Positions 1 to 9,598 of a stretch of DNA of 64,000 nucleotides are shown here, piece by piece. The DNA lies in contig NZ_BMXJ01000005.1 of assembly GCF_014651695.1 (NCBI RefSeq), forward strand, positions 387,415 through 451,414. The letters run 5' to 3'. A program made the position numbers and the translations under genes. Position 1 is the first letter of the stretch. Each line of letters begins with the position of its first letter. This stretch comes from Nocardiopsis terrae (GTDB lineage: Bacteria; Actinomycetota; Actinomycetes; Streptosporangiales; Streptosporangiaceae). The notes beneath the pieces were generated by a model, which ran no database searches, was not told where the DNA came from, and saw only the letters and a program-made list of their open reading frames with translations.

Positions 1-2
1 TG

Positions 3-758
3 CGGCCGCTCGCCAGGACCCTGCCCTCCCCCGGCGGCGACGCCGCCCGGGTGTACAGCCAGGGGGTGAACGCCAAGGAGGCGCGGGGCGCCCTGGACGC
101 GGAGCGGGCCAGCGCGGTACTGGACCGGGTCGCCGAGGACCGGGGCCCCGGGGCGGACGGTGCCCCCGCCCTGGTCGGTGAGTGGCCGCGGGAGGTCTCG
201 AAGGAGGTCCGGGTGCGCCTGTCGACGTGGATGGACTCCCCCACGGCCGTCGGAGCCTGCTCCGTGGTCAACCTCACAGGCGGGTGGGAGCGGCTGGCGG
301 CCCGGGCGGCTTTGGCGTCGACCACCGACGAGACCTACGTGCTGGTTCCCTCCTCCTCGCGGTGGGTGCGGGACGAGACGGGCCAGCGGGAGCTGCGCGC
401 CATGGTGGAGCCGGGGACGCGGGTGCGCTTCCTGCGGGGGCTGGGGGCACCGGACCTGACCGCGATCCGGTTGACGCGCAACCCGGAGCCGGGCGGGAGC
501 ACCGGCCGGCTGCTGGCCCACGTGCAGGGGCGGGCGCACGGAACGCTGACGACGACGTTGCGGACGGGACTGGTGGAGGCGGCGGCCTGGCGCGGGCGGC
601 CGACGAACAAGCGCACGGCGCGGCACGCGGTGGCTTCGGCACCGGCCTGGTTGGCCGGGCACAGTCTGCTGGACCTGCCCGAGCACCGGTTCTCCGAGCT
701 CCGGGCTCTGGCCTCGGAGCTGATGGCGCGGGTGGAGGAGCTCCAGGAGCACCGCTGA
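3..758 (+). CDS. C-terminal part of an unrecognised protein (cut by window edge)
   Basis: The reading frame is open to the first base of the window, so this is probably the 3' part of a longer gene; a GTG at 51 is the first possible internal start (235 aa). The visible part is Arg/Ala-rich, soluble and without membrane segments. It ends in a helical stretch (ELRALASELMARVEELQ) that could be a short coiled coil. I do not recognise a family or catalytic motif. The next gene lies on the opposite strand and converges on it, leaving a gap of about 100 bases, so the two are not an operon. Confidence 0.6.
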   Translation, partial: RPLARTLPSPGGDAARVYSQGVNAKEARGALDAERASAVLDRVAEDRGPGADGAPALVGEWPREVSKEVRVRLSTWMDSPTAVGACSVVNLTGGWERLAARAALASTTDETYVLVPSSSRWVRDETGQRELRAMVEPGTRVRFLRGLGAPDLTAIRLTRNPEPGGSTGRLLAHVQGRAHGTLTTTLRTGLVEAAAWRGRPTNKRTARHAVASAPAWLAGHSLLDLPEHRFSELRALASELMARVEELQEHR

Positions 759-866
759 GACCGTGGGGCCGGGGGCGGGGACGAGCGCGGGGCCGGAGGA
801 GACTCGTCTCTCCCCCGGCCCCGGGTGCGTACCTGTGGCTGCGCCGTTCGGTCCGTGTGCGGTGTC

Positions 867-1934
867 CTACTCTCCGGGGACGCTCTGCTCGCCTTCCGTC
901 CCGGGCGCCTCGCCCGGCGGGTCCCCGGCCGTTCCCTCGGTGCCGGTCCCGTCGGTACCGGTGGTTCCCTCCGTGCCGGTCCCGTCGGTGCCGGTGGTTC
1001 CCTCGGTGTCGGTCCCGTCGGTGCCTTCGTCGGTCTGTGAACCGCCGCCGAGCTCTCCGATCCGGCGGAAGAAGGGGTCACGGAAGTTCGCCAGGGTCAC
1101 CAGGGGGGTGGCCAGGCTGACACGCTCCTCGACCGACTCCGAGTCGGTGGGCTGGACCCAGACCACGACGAGGTAGTGGCCGGTGACGATCGCGTCGGCG
1201 GAGCTGTAACCCGCACCGAGGCGGTCGAAGGGGGACTCGCCGGAGGGCGGCAGAACGAATCCGGGGTCCTCGACGGGCTCCGCGGCTTCCTCCTCCTCGG
1301 CGCCCTCCTCGGCCTCGGGCAGGTTCAGGGCGTCGGCCACGGCCCGGCTGCCCTCGATGTCGGCCAGGTTGAACACACCCACCACACCGAAGTAGCCGTC
1401 CGAGAGGTAGGTGGCGCGACCCGCCTGACTGCAGTCCGCGTCGGCCAGGGCCTGCCGGGCCAGAGCCCCCCAGACCGCGGCGGAGCAGTCCTCGGTCAGG
1501 TCCGAGTCGCGCAGGGTGAAGTCGATGCTCTGGCCGGAGATCTCGGCGTTGTGGCGCTCGAACAGCTCGCCCTCGTTCAGGGGGCGGCTGTCGGCCTCGC
1601 GGGAGGCGAGGACCTCGTTCACGTTGCTGGTGTCCCCGGAGTCCTGGACCCGGTACAGGGCGGGCCTGGTCTCCTGGGCCACCTGTTCCTCGGCGTCCTC
1701 TCCGGAGAGCTGGAAGTACAGGACCGTGCCCAGGGCGATCAGCGCCACGACGAGGGCGCCGACCAGGAGGGGCAGCATCCGGCCGAAGCGCTTGGGCTCC
1801 TTCTTGCGCCGACCTCCGCCCCGGCGGCGACCACCCGCCCGGCCCTCACCGGCCTGGGGCACGAGTTGGTCGGGCTCACTGCTTTTCCTCCGGCGGCCCG
1901 GCCTGCCAGGCGTCGACGGTTCAGAAGGGGACAC
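867..1934 (-). CDS. Membrane-anchored hypothetical protein with Gly/Thr/Asp/Glu repeat tail
   Basis: Unrecognised protein of 355 aa. A basic, glycine-rich cytoplasmic head of about 50 residues is followed by one transmembrane helix (about residues 55-77, LLVGALVVALIALGTVLYF) and an acidic extracytoplasmic domain containing two cysteines. The C-terminus is a low-complexity tail built from an 11-residue repeat (TEGTTGTDGTG). The start is GTG at 1934, preceded by AAAGG. The next upstream gene (2094-3269) has the same layout and aligns over the extracytoplasmic domain, for example RDSDLTEDCSAAVWG here against RESEVSDSCTSLVWG there, so the two look like tandem duplicates. Such single-pass proteins are common in actinomycetes, but no role can be assigned from sequence. 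Confidence 0.8.
   Translation of the reverse strand: MSPSEPSTPGRPGRRRKSSEPDQLVPQAGEGRAGGRRRGGGRRKKEPKRFGRMLPLLVGALVVALIALGTVLYFQLSGEDAEEQVAQETRPALYRVQDSGDTSNVNEVLASREADSRPLNEGELFERHNAEISGQSIDFTLRDSDLTEDCSAAVWGALARQALADADCSQAGRATYLSDGYFGVVGVFNLADIEGSRAVADALNLPEAEEGAEEEEAAEPVEDPGFVLPPSGESPFDRLGAGYSSADAIVTGHYLVVVWVQPTDSESVEERVSLATPLVTLANFRDPFFRRIGELGGGSQTDEGTDGTDTEGTTGTDGTGTEGTTGTDGTGTEGTAGDPPGEAPGTEGEQSVPGE
931..1025. repeat. 33-bp tandem repeat, about 2.9 copies, inside a coding region
   Basis: Three consecutive units begin with GTTCCCTC at 931, 964 and 997. They encode the 11-residue repeat TEGTTGTDGTG near the C-terminus of the minus-strand protein. The unit is a multiple of three, so changes in copy number would keep the frame; the tract could vary between strains. 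Confidence 0.85.
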
Positions 1935-2093
1935 CCAAAGGACCTTTCCGTGGATTCGGGCCGGTCACACGAGGTGACCGGCCCGGTTGCGCTCGGGAAT
2001 CGAGGGGGACCTCGCCCGCCTCTCACGACCCTGGCGGGCGGGCCGATCTGTCCGAGATCCTATCGGGGCGTCCGACAGGGGTGGACAGCCCCG

Positions 2094-3269
2094 TTACTCC
2101 TCTTCCTCCGCGGGCTTGTGCGCGACCACCTCGTCGTAGACGAAACCGAACGCGCTCTGGGACACCACGCTCGCGGTGGCGATACCGCTGTCGTCCCCGG
2201 GCGGGGAACCATCGGTGCTCGCGACCCAGTAAACCGCCAGGTAGTGACCCATGACCTGGGTGGTGGCCTGGCTGTAGCCCTCCTGCAGTCCGTCGACGCC
2301 CTCCATGTCCCGGGCCAGCAGGAAGCCGGGCTCGGACTCGGGGTTGGTCGGGTCCAGGGAGGCCGCCACGTCGGTGGCGCCCTCGCTGTCGGAGAGGTCG
2401 AACAGGGTCACCTGGGCGATGTAGTCCTCGTCGGCGTCGGTGTAGACACCGGAGGCCGCGTTGAGGCAGTTGGCGTCCAGGAGGCTCTGCCCGAGTTCCT
2501 CGCCCCACACCAGGGAGGTGCAGGAGTCGCTGACCTCGGATTCACGCAGTTCGAGTTGCATACCGGCCATGTCGAGTTCCTCGACCGGCCCGAAGACGGA
2601 CTCCTCCGTCATGGGTTCGACGTCCTCGGGGCGTTCGGCGATCGGACCGAACACCTCGGGGTCGTCGGGCTCGAACAGGTACAGCTCGGGTGTGATGGTG
2701 CTGTGCCCCTCGGGCGGGGCCGTGATGGTCTCCTCGCCCCCGGCCTCGCTGCTACCGGACCCGGTGAGGAGCTGGTGGATCAGCAGTCCCAGGAGGGCGA
2801 CCAGGGCGATGCTGAAGGCGCCCAGCAGCACGGCGAGCACGGCGGTGCCGCGCTTGCGCTTGCTCTGTTCGGCCAGGGTGTAGACGATCTGGTTGGGCCG
2901 GTCCCCCAGGACCGACACCCTCTTGATCGCGGACGCGGAGAAGGCGGAGACACGTCCCACGCCCTTCCTGTCCCTGCGCCGCCCCTGACGGCCCGCGGTA
3001 CGGCCGGCCTCCTGGGCCCTGCCCTCCTCCTCGTCCCGGGCCTCTTCGTACCCGGCGCCGGAGATGTCGTCGTAGTCGTCGTGACCGTCCCCGGTCCGGG
3101 TGTGGGTGTGACCGTAGTCGGCGGAGAAGTCCTCCTCCGGGTCGTACTGGTCTCCGTACCCGTCCTCGGGGCCGCGGTCGTCGACGTGCTCCTCGGTGTG
3201 GACGCTCTCGGCGCGGCGGGATCCGCCGCGCCGGCGTCTGCGGCCGTAACCGGACTCGGCTCTGCTCAC
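2094..3269 (-). CDS. Membrane-anchored hypothetical protein, paralogue of the 867-1934 gene
   Basis: Unrecognised protein of 391 aa from GTG 3269, chosen because GAGAAAG lies just upstream; an in-frame TTG at 3281 is the alternative. A long charged N-terminal region rich in Arg, Asp, Glu and Tyr (about 150 residues) precedes one transmembrane helix (TAVLAVLLGAFSIALVALLG) and an acidic extracytoplasmic domain with two cysteines (SDSCTSLVWG and DANCLNAASG). The domain matches the downstream paralogue (MGHYLAVYWV here, TGHYLVVVWV there) and the order of parts is the same, but this copy lacks the repeat tail. It sits upstream on the same strand with a gap of about 160 bases, so co-transcription is possible. 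Function unknown. Confidence 0.8.
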   Translation of the reverse strand: MSRAESGYGRRRRRGGSRRAESVHTEEHVDDRGPEDGYGDQYDPEEDFSADYGHTHTRTGDGHDDYDDISGAGYEEARDEEEGRAQEAGRTAGRQGRRRDRKGVGRVSAFSASAIKRVSVLGDRPNQIVYTLAEQSKRKRGTAVLAVLLGAFSIALVALLGLLIHQLLTGSGSSEAGGEETITAPPEGHSTITPELYLFEPDDPEVFGPIAERPEDVEPMTEESVFGPVEELDMAGMQLELRESEVSDSCTSLVWGEELGQSLLDANCLNAASGVYTDADEDYIAQVTLFDLSDSEGATDVAASLDPTNPESEPGFLLARDMEGVDGLQEGYSQATTQVMGHYLAVYWVASTDGSPPGDDSGIATASVVSQSAFGFVYDEVVAHKPAEEEE

Positions 3270-3372
3270 GGTCTTTCTCAATCGTCAACCCGTGGTCTGC
3301 TCGACAGGTGCGGGGAACGCCGTACGGCGCCGTCGGCCACGGGCCGGTGCGCCACGGTTCGGTGTCCCCGCG

Positions 3373-4491
3373 CTACTCGGGCTTCGACCGGGAGTCGTCT
3401 CCGGTACCGTCGGCACCGTCCTCCGTCGAGCCCTCGCTACTAGATCGCTCAGGGCTCGGGTGGTATTCCGTGCCGACTTCCTCGGAGGAGCCTGTGGCCT
3501 GGTCGAACACCGAGTCGTCGGTGTCGACCGCGCTGTACACGGTGCCTTCGTCGCTGCCGCCGCCGTCAGTTGTGTCTCCGAACACCTGGGTTCCGGCGTC
3601 GTGTCCGTGGGGGACGACGGCGGTGGAGAAGGAGTCGAGTCGGCGGCCGGCCCAGACGAAGTAGGCGAGGGCGCCGAGGAAGACGGCGATGGAGGTCCAG
3701 TTGTTCAGGCGCAGGCCGAAGAAGTCGTTGGCCGGGTCGACGCGCAGGTACTCGATCCAGAACCGGCCGACGCAGTAGCCCATGACGTAGAGGGCGAAGA
3801 GGCGGCCGCCCTGCAGGGAGTTCTCGAAGCGGCGCCCGAGGTAGGCCAGGAGGACGGCCAGGCCCAGGCACCACAGGGACTCGTACAGGAAGGTCGGGTG
3901 GTAGGTGGTGACACCGACCTCCATGCCCGCGCGCATGTGGCCCTCGGGGGTGGGGGTGATCTCCACGGCCCACGGCAGGTCGGTGGGGCGGCCGAACAGT
4001 TCCTGGTTGAAGTAGTTGCCCCAGCGGCCGATGGCCTGGGCGAGGGGGATGGTGGGCGCGATCGCGAAGGAGAGCTTGGACATCGACAGTCCGCGCTTGC
4101 GGGCGACCAGCCACACGCCGACGGCGCCCAGGGGGACGGCGCCCCAGATGCCCAGGCCGCCGTTCCAGATGTAGAGGGCCTGGATGGGTTCCTTGCCCTC
4201 GCCGAAGTACAGTTGCGCGTCACTGATGACGTGGTAGAGGCGGCCGCCGACCAGACCCAGGATCACGGCCCACACGGCCATGTCCATGATGGTTCCGGGC
4301 TCACCCCCCATCGCCTTCCAGCGGCGCTCGCTCCAGAAGACCGCGACGACGACCCCGGCGAGGATGCACAGGGCGTAGAAGTGGATCTCCAGCGGTCCGA
4401 CGGGGATCGAGTTGACCTGGGGGCTGGGAATGGCCGCGAGGGCGCGGCCGAGCCCGGCCGCGCCCTCGGAAGCTGTCGACGACAATGTCAC
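3373..4491 (-). CDS. lgt: Prolipoprotein diacylglyceryl transferase
   Basis: Membrane enzyme that moves diacylglycerol from phosphatidylglycerol to the lipobox cysteine of prolipoproteins, the first step of lipoprotein maturation. The Lgt signature GRWGNYFNQELFG is present with several hydrophobic helices; GGRLYHVISD and FWIEYLRVDP are also typical. The C-terminus carries an acidic, Ser/Asp/Glu-rich extension of about 90 residues, as in many actinobacterial Lgt proteins. I chose GTG 4491; the longer frame from 4569 would overlap the upstream DsbA-like gene by 29 bases and adds residues without homology to the family. The later maturation enzyme lspA is also in this window (55.2 kb). Confidence 0.93.
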   Translation of the reverse strand: MTLSSTASEGAAGLGRALAAIPSPQVNSIPVGPLEIHFYALCILAGVVVAVFWSERRWKAMGGEPGTIMDMAVWAVILGLVGGRLYHVISDAQLYFGEGKEPIQALYIWNGGLGIWGAVPLGAVGVWLVARKRGLSMSKLSFAIAPTIPLAQAIGRWGNYFNQELFGRPTDLPWAVEITPTPEGHMRAGMEVGVTTYHPTFLYESLWCLGLAVLLAYLGRRFENSLQGGRLFALYVMGYCVGRFWIEYLRVDPANDFFGLRLNNWTSIAVFLGALAYFVWAGRRLDSFSTAVVPHGHDAGTQVFGDTTDGGGSDEGTVYSAVDTDDSVFDQATGSSEEVGTEYHPSPERSSSEGSTEDGADGTGDDSRSKPE

Positions 4492-4540
4492 TGCTCTGCT
4501 CTCGGGTTCGCCCCGCGTGCGGGGGGTCTGTTCAGGGGAT

Positions 4541-5524
4541 CTACTCGGGGTCACCCCCGTCGCCTTCACCCATGGGCTGGGTGTCGACCTCGCCCTCGTC
4601 CGCGGAGGCGATGGCCTCGGTCAGGCCCCTGGTGGTCATGGCGCTGTTGTTGTCGAGCAACTCGCCATTGATGTAGACGGAAGGGGTACCGCGGAACATG
4701 TTGTCTCCGCTGTAGCGAGTGTAGGCGTTTCCGGTGGCCTCGATGATCTCGCCCGTGTAGGTCCCGTCCAGGAACCCGGGGTCGTGCCCGTTGCCCTCGC
4801 CCCAGTTGATGAGGTCGGACAGGACCATGGTGCCGAGGGTCTCCTCGCCGATCTGTTCGGTGGCGTCGGCGGTGAGTTCGGGCAGGAACTCCTCGACGAA
4901 CCGGGTGACGACGGCGGCCTCGGCCTCGACGCGCGCGTCGAACTCGGCGGCCTGTTCCTCGTCGGCTCCGGTCTCGCGGAACCACTCCTTGAGTTCGTCG
5001 ACCGTGAAGCCCTCGTTGCCTTCGGTGGGCTGGTGCTCGAAGAGCTTGTCGTTGAACTCGACGAAGACGCCGTGGTCGGCCGCGGCGCGGGCGGCGGCGC
5101 CCCCGCGGAGCGAGTTGGAGCTGATCGGGGCGGGCCGCTGGGCGAAGATGCTGACCGGCCGGTAGTGGACGATGGCGTTGCCCTCGGCGGCCTGTTCCTT
5201 GAGCACGTCGCCGTTGAGGAGTTCGAACTGGCGGCAGGCGGGGCACTGGTAGTCGGCGTAGACCTCCACGACGGGCGCGGAGACGCCCTCGTCGGCCATC
5301 ACCACGCTGCCGTCCTCCTGCAGGGTCCGGTCGGCGAGCGGGCCGTCGTAGCCGTCGCTCCGGTCGGCGTTGAGGATCGCGTAGCCGATACCGACGATGA
5401 GCAGGACCACGGCCGCGGCGGCGCCGACGACGATGAGGGTCCGATTGCGTTTGGCGGCCTTCTTCTCCTTCTCCCGCTGCTGCCTGAGTTTCTCGCGGGA
5501 GCGCTTGCGCGCTTCACTCCCCAT
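4541..5524 (-). CDS. DsbA-like thioredoxin-fold protein, membrane anchored
   Basis: Extracytoplasmic thiol-disulfide oxidoreductase of 327 aa. A basic N-terminus (KLRQQREKEKKAAKRN) leads into one transmembrane helix (LIVVGAAAAVVLLIVGIGYAIL), then a thioredoxin fold with a CPAC active site in VYADYQCPACRQFE. The domain ends in the usual cis-Pro segment (RGTPSVYINGELL). It belongs to the DSBA-like thioredoxin_4 family. It follows a MauE/DoxX-type membrane protein by about 55 bases, and the pair probably forms a unit that oxidises secreted proteins, with the membrane protein recycling the electrons. That pairing is known for the families; the partnership here is inferred from adjacency. Confidence 0.88.
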   Translation of the reverse strand: MGSEARKRSREKLRQQREKEKKAAKRNRTLIVVGAAAAVVLLIVGIGYAILNADRSDGYDGPLADRTLQEDGSVVMADEGVSAPVVEVYADYQCPACRQFELLNGDVLKEQAAEGNAIVHYRPVSIFAQRPAPISSNSLRGGAAARAAADHGVFVEFNDKLFEHQPTEGNEGFTVDELKEWFRETGADEEQAAEFDARVEAEAAVVTRFVEEFLPELTADATEQIGEETLGTMVLSDLINWGEGNGHDPGFLDGTYTGEIIEATGNAYTRYSGDNMFRGTPSVYINGELLDNNSAMTTRGLTEAIASADEGEVDTQPMGEGDGGDPE

Positions 5525-5578
5525 GGTTTTCCTCTGTTCCTGACTTCTGGAGGTGGTCGGCCGTCGTCCTGGTCGGTG

Positions 5579-6103
5579 TCACCGGAAGAGCCCGAGGACG
5601 CGGTCGAGGGCGAAGGGGGACCGGGGCCAGAGGGCGATGAAGGCGCCCATGGCTCCGAAGGCGATGTCCCGTGCGATGGAGAGCCCGTAGCTGGTCTCCC
5701 CGGGGTCGACCTGGCCTCCGCCGCCGAAGCAGCCGCAGTCGATGTTCAGGCCGCGGGCCATCGCGGAGACGATCCCGGCGATGAAGACGATCATGAGGAG
5801 GGTGCTGACGGCGCCGACGTACCGGGTGGCCAGGCCGGCGAGGAGGAGCAGGGCGAGGGCGAGTTCGAAGAGGGGGAGGGTGTACCCGATGAGTTGGGCG
5901 AGGTCCTCGGGGAAGAGGTCGTAGGCCTCGACGGCCTGGACGGAGAGGGCGGGCGGGAACTTGGTGACGGCGGCGGTGACGAGAACGGCGGCGAGTCCGA
6001 CCCTGCAGGCGAGGGTGAGCCAGGGCTGGACCCCCTCCCAGCGGGAGGGGGGCTGGGAGGCGGGGGTGGCGCCGGTGGGTGTGTCGTCGGAGGTGTCCGT
6101 CAT
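5579..6103 (-). CDS. MauE/DoxX-family membrane protein
   Basis: Small integral membrane protein of 174 aa with four hydrophobic helices (LACRVGLAAVLVTAAVTKF, LFELALALLLLAGLATRYV, LLMIVFIAGIVSAMARG and a C-terminal helix). The sequence INCDCGCF-like motif (LNIDCGCFGGG) between helices three and four is characteristic of MauE. These proteins are thought to move electrons across the membrane to thioredoxin-like partners. ATG 6103 is chosen because GAAGG precedes it; the longer open frame upstream reads through a non-coding leader. The DsbA-like gene follows directly. Confidence 0.82.
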   Translation of the reverse strand: MTDTSDDTPTGATPASQPPSRWEGVQPWLTLACRVGLAAVLVTAAVTKFPPALSVQAVEAYDLFPEDLAQLIGYTLPLFELALALLLLAGLATRYVGAVSTLLMIVFIAGIVSAMARGLNIDCGCFGGGGQVDPGETSYGLSIARDIAFGAMGAFIALWPRSPFALDRVLGLFR

Positions 6104-6395
6104 CTGAGAGCCTTCGGGAGAGGGGATCGGTCGCCCGGGGACATGGCTTCGGGTGCACGCGCCGTCGCCCTGGGTGTCGAAACAAAGCCTACTGTGTGTA
6201 GTGCACCTGTGACACTGGGCCCGGGTTCCCGGGACGGGCCGGGCAGCGCCCCGACGGGTCGGGGCCTTGCCATCACACCACCGAATCACCTCCCCCGCAG
6301 CAGGTTCGGCCGTTTTCGGGGGTGGATCTCACCCGATTCTCACGCTCTTAACCTTGTGCTTGACCGGTCCCCCTGCACCTGTCCGCGAACACACG

Positions 6396-6430
6396 GGCGG
6401 TGGGTCGCCCTTCCAGGGCGGCCCACCGCC
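6396..6430. other. Large inverted repeat in the 420-base gap between trpA and the MauE gene
   Basis: Arms GGCGGTGGG and CCCACCGCC flank a second pair (CGCCCT/AGGGCG), giving an almost continuous hairpin. With the 6469-6503 hairpin it separates the trp operon from the thiol-disulfide genes. The gap 6104-6522 otherwise holds the MauE promoter region (A/T-richer at 6180-6200) and no gene I can support. Confidence 0.5.
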
Positions 6431-6468
6431 GGGCCCGGTGATCGGGGTGTCGAAGGTCCCGGAGCGCA

Positions 6469-6503
6469 CAGGCCCCGGCCCCCGGGAACGGGGCCGGGGC
6501 CTG
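6469..6503 (-). terminator. Hairpin terminator after trpA
   Basis: GGCCCCGGCCCC and GGGGCCGGGGCC form a perfect 12-bp stem around CGGGAAC, 20 bases past the trpA stop. No T-run follows, as is common for GC-rich actinobacterial terminators. Confidence 0.7.
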
Positions 6504-6522
6504 TGGCCGGGGCCGGTCCGCG

Positions 6523-7338
6523 TTACCGGGAGCGGACCCCCGCGGCCAGTTCCTCGGCGAAGGAGCGGACCGCGATGAGCCCGGTCTCCAGGTCCGGGGC
6601 GTCCAGGATCCGCTGGCAGAACCCGGCGCCCACGATGACACCGTCGGCGTAGGCGGCGACCTCGGCCGCCTGCGCGGCGGTCGAGATCCCCAGGCCCACG
6701 CAGATCGGCAGACCCGAGTCGCGGGTGACCTCGCGGGTGCGGCGCACCAGGGTCTCCGCGGTGTCGGCGACCTGGGCCCGGGTGCCGGTGACGCCCATGA
6801 GCGAGGCCGCGTACACGAACCCGCTGCACGCACCGGTGGTGAGCTCCAGCCGCCGGTCCGTGGAGGAGGGCGCGACGAGGAAGATCCGGTCCAGGCCGGC
6901 CCGGTCGGAGGCGGCGTACCAGTCCTGGGCCTCCTCCGGGATGAGGTCCGGGGTGATGACCCCGGCGCCGCCGGCCTTGGCCAGCTCGGTGGCGAAGCGC
7001 TCGACGCCGTACCGCTCGATCGGGTTCCAGTAGGACATGACGAGGGCGGCCGCTCCGGTGGCGGCGGTGGCCTCCACGACCCGGAAGACGTCATCGGTGG
7101 TGGTGCCCGAGGCCAGCGCCCGGTCTGCGGCGCGCTGGATGGTGGGGCCGTCCATCATGGGGTCGGAGTAGGGCAGCCCGACCTCGATGACGTCGCAGCC
7201 GCCCTCGACCATGGCCTCGATGACCCTGATCGAGGACTCCACGTCGGGGAACCCCGCGGGCAGGTAGCCGACGAGTGCGGCGCGGTCGGCCTCACGGGCC
7301 CGGGCCAGCTTGGTCTGCAGTGTGGTCGCGGCCATCAC
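6523..7338 (-). CDS. trpA: Tryptophan synthase alpha subunit
   Basis: Cleaves indole-3-glycerol phosphate to indole and glyceraldehyde 3-phosphate in the alpha2-beta2 tryptophan synthase complex. The 271-aa length fits the family. [25 protein letters not shown] signature residues (split as [11 protein letters not shown] and MMDGPTIQ) hold the catalytic Glu and substrate-binding Asp, and [15 protein letters not shown] is the usual phosphate-proximal strand. The start is GTG 7338, whose bases overlap the trpB stop as GTGA; ATG 7335 is an alternative. The overlap implies translational coupling with trpB. Last gene of the trpC-trpB-trpA run. Confidence 0.96.
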   Translation of the reverse strand: MMAATTLQTKLARAREADRAALVGYLPAGFPDVESSIRVIEAMVEGGCDVIEVGLPYSDPMMDGPTIQRAADRALASGTTTDDVFRVVEATAATGAAALVMSYWNPIERYGVERFATELAKAGGAGVITPDLIPEEAQDWYAASDRAGLDRIFLVAPSSTDRRLELTTGACSGFVYAASLMGVTGTRAQVADTAETLVRRTREVTRDSGLPICVGLGISTAAQAAEVAAYADGVIVGAGFCQRILDAPDLETGLIAVRSFAEELAAGVRSR

Positions 7339-8552
7339 GCCTGTCCCTCCGAGTCGATGAGGCCGAAGTAGGCGGCCGCGGTGTTGACGTCCTTGTCGCC
7401 GCGCCCGGAGAGGTTCACCAGGATGACGGCCCCGGGCCCGAGCCGCTTGCCGAGCCTGAGGGCTCCGGCCAGCGCGTGGGCGCTCTCGATGGCGGGGATG
7501 ATGCCCTCGGTGCGGCAGAGCAGCCGGAAGGCGTCCATGGCCTCGGCGTCGGTGACGGGCTCGTAGGTCGCCCGGCCGGTGTCGGCGAGGTGGGCGTGTT
7601 CGGGGCCGACCGCGGGGTAGTCGAGTCCGGCGGAGATGGAGTGGCTGGGCAGGGTCTGGCCGTACTCGTCCTGGAGGACGAAGGTCCGGGCCCCGTGGAA
7701 GACGCCGTGGCTGCCGGCGGTGATGGAGGCGGCGGTGCGGCCGGTGTCGGCGCCCTCTCCCCCGGCCTCGAAGCCGTACAGGGCGACGCTCTCGTCGGGG
7801 ATGAAGGCGGCGAAGATCGCGATGGCATTGGAGCCGCCGCCGACGCAGGCCGTGACCGCGTCGGGGAGCTTCCCGGTGAGTTCGAGTACCTGTTCGCGGG
7901 CCTCCGCGCCCACGGTGAAGTGCAGGTCGCGTACGAGCTTGGGGAAGGGGTGCGGTCCGGCCGCGGTCCCGAACAGGTAGTGGGTGTGGTCGACGTTGGC
8001 CACCCAGTCGCGGAAGGTCTCGTTGATGGCGTCCTTGAGGGTCCGGCTGCCGATGGTGACCGGGACGACCTCGGCGCCGAGCATCTGCATCCGGGCGACG
8101 TTGAGCGCCTGGCGCTGGGTGTCCTCCTCACCCATGTAGATGACGCAGTCCAGGCCCATCAGGGCGCAGGCGGTGGCGGTGGCCACGCCGTGCTGCCCGG
8201 CCCCGGTCTCGGCGATGACACGGGTCTTGCCCATGCGCTTGGCGAGCAGCGCCTGGCCCAGGACGTTGTTGATCTTGTGCGAACCGGTGTGGTTGAGGTC
8301 CTCGCGCTTGAGGAGGATGCGCGCGCCGCCCGCGTGCTCGGAGAGGTTGTGGGCCTCGGTCAGGAGGCTGGGCCGGCCGGCGTAGCCCTTGAGGAGCTCG
8401 TCGAACTCGGCGCGGAAGGCGGGGTCGTCCTTGGCCTTGTCCCACTCGGCCTCGACCTCGTCGAGGGCGGCGATGAGGGCTTCGGGTGCGAACCGGCCGC
8501 CGAAGCGGCCGTAGTGCCCGTGGGCGTCGGGCACCGGTTGGGCGTGGCTCAT
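7335..8552 (-). CDS. trpB: Tryptophan synthase beta subunit
   Basis: PLP enzyme that condenses indole with serine to make tryptophan. The cofactor lysine is in [14 protein letters not shown] and the phosphate-binding loop is [10 protein letters not shown]; 405 aa is standard. An N-terminal [10 protein letters not shown] matches the family. AGGAGAA lies before ATG 8552. The gap to trpC upstream is 239 bases; Streptomyces has a short gene (trpM) here, but I find only a 21-codon frame (8714-8779) in the same place and cannot call it trpM. Confidence 0.96.
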   Translation of the reverse strand: MSHAQPVPDAHGHYGRFGGRFAPEALIAALDEVEAEWDKAKDDPAFRAEFDELLKGYAGRPSLLTEAHNLSEHAGGARILLKREDLNHTGSHKINNVLGQALLAKRMGKTRVIAETGAGQHGVATATACALMGLDCVIYMGEEDTQRQALNVARMQMLGAEVVPVTIGSRTLKDAINETFRDWVANVDHTHYLFGTAAGPHPFPKLVRDLHFTVGAEAREQVLELTGKLPDAVTACVGGGSNAIAIFAAFIPDESVALYGFEAGGEGADTGRTAASITAGSHGVFHGARTFVLQDEYGQTLPSHSISAGLDYPAVGPEHAHLADTGRATYEPVTDAEAMDAFRLLCRTEGIIPAIESAHALAGALRLGKRLGPGAVILVNLSGRGDKDVNTAAAYFGLIDSEGQA

Positions 8553-8791
8553 GGGAAGTTCTCCTGGGAAAGAGGAGGTCGACCGCGGGGTCCCCGGGGC
8601 GTCGCGCCGTGGGGCCGCGCGCCGACCGGATGTGCGCCGCCTGGCTCCGGCGGCGCGGTTGGTTCGGGTGAACGCGGCGAGGGGAACCCGCGGGCTGTGC
8701 GCCTACGGGCTCCCTAGAGCCATCGGCCGCGGAGCGTGTGCGTGCCGCGGGGCTCCGCGGGTGCCGTCGTCGTTCCCATCGTGGTTCCCCG

Positions 8792-9598
8792 TCAGTTCCG
8801 GTCGCGCAGTGCGGGGTGTGCACCGGCGGTCACCAGGTCGGCTACGGCCTCGCGCGGGTTGCGTCCGCGGACGAGGCTCTCACCGACCAGGACGGCTCCG
8901 GCTCCGGCTCCGGCGTAGGCCAGCAGGTCGTGCGGGCCGCGGATACCGGACTCCGCGATTCTGACGCGGTCCGCCGGGATGAGGGGGGCGAGCCGGGCGA
9001 AGGTGTCCCGGTCGACTTCGAGGGTCTTGAGGTTGCGCGCGTTGACGCCGATGACGGTGGCCCCGGCGTCGAGGGCGCGGGCGACCTCCTCCTCGTCGTG
9101 CACCTCGACCAGCGGGGTCAGGTCCAGCGAGCGGGCCCGTTCGACCAGGGAGACCAGGGCCTCCTGGGACAGGGCCGCGACGATGAGCAGGATCGCGGAG
9201 GCGCCGAAGACGCGGGCTTCCCACAGCTGGTAGGAGCTGACGACGAAGTCCTTGCGCAGCAGCGGGGTGTCGACGGCCTCGTGGACCGTGCGCAGGTCCT
9301 CGAGGCTGCCGTTGAACCGGCGCTGCTCGGTGAGCACGCTGATCAGGGTGGCGCCGCCGGCCTCGTAGTCACGGGCCAGGGCCGCGGGGTCGGTGATGGA
9401 GGCGAGCGGCCCCTTGGAGGGGCTGGCCCGCTTGACCTCGGCGATCACGTGGACGCCGGGGCGGCGCAGGGCGGCTTCGGCGTCCTTGGGGACGGGCACC
9501 GACTCGGCTTGGGCCTTGAGACGGTCCAGCGGGAGGGCCGCCTGCCGCTGCGCCAGGTCAGCGCGTACTCCGTCGAGGATCTCGTCGAGCACGCTCAC
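8792..9598 (-). CDS. trpC: Indole-3-glycerol phosphate synthase
   Basis: Closes the ring of CdRP to form indole-3-glycerol phosphate, the step before TrpAB. The family signature [13 protein letters not shown] carries the catalytic lysine; [21 protein letters not shown] and [13 protein letters not shown] are further conserved blocks, and [10 protein letters not shown] is the phosphate-binding end of the barrel. Length 268 aa is typical. trpF is absent from the cluster, so the substrate is presumably supplied by PriA (29.5-30.3 kb). Confidence 0.96.
   Translation of the reverse strand: MSVLDEILDGVRADLAQRQAALPLDRLKAQAESVPVPKDAEAALRRPGVHVIAEVKRASPSKGPLASITDPAALARDYEAGGATLISVLTEQRRFNGSLEDLRTVHEAVDTPLLRKDFVVSSYQLWEARVFGASAILLIVAALSQEALVSLVERARSLDLTPLVEVHDEEEVARALDAGATVIGVNARNLKTLEVDRDTFARLAPLIPADRVRIAESGIRGPHDLLAYAGAGAGAVLVGESLVRGRNPREAVADLVTAGAHPALRDRN

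Noticed and set aside
931..1025. CRISPR-like array
   Set aside because: Units are contiguous without spacers, are in frame and encode a peptide repeat.
1176..3443. Long plus-strand frame of 755 codons opposite the two anchored proteins
   Set aside because: It runs antisense to two genes with clear membrane helices and ribosome sites, and reads as Gly/Val/Leu-rich without domain order, as expected of a high-GC shadow frame.
8714..8779. A 21-codon minus-strand frame in the trpC-trpB gap as a possible trpM
   Set aside because: Much shorter than the Streptomyces gene, no ribosome site, and only one Trp codon; not enough to call a gene or leader peptide.
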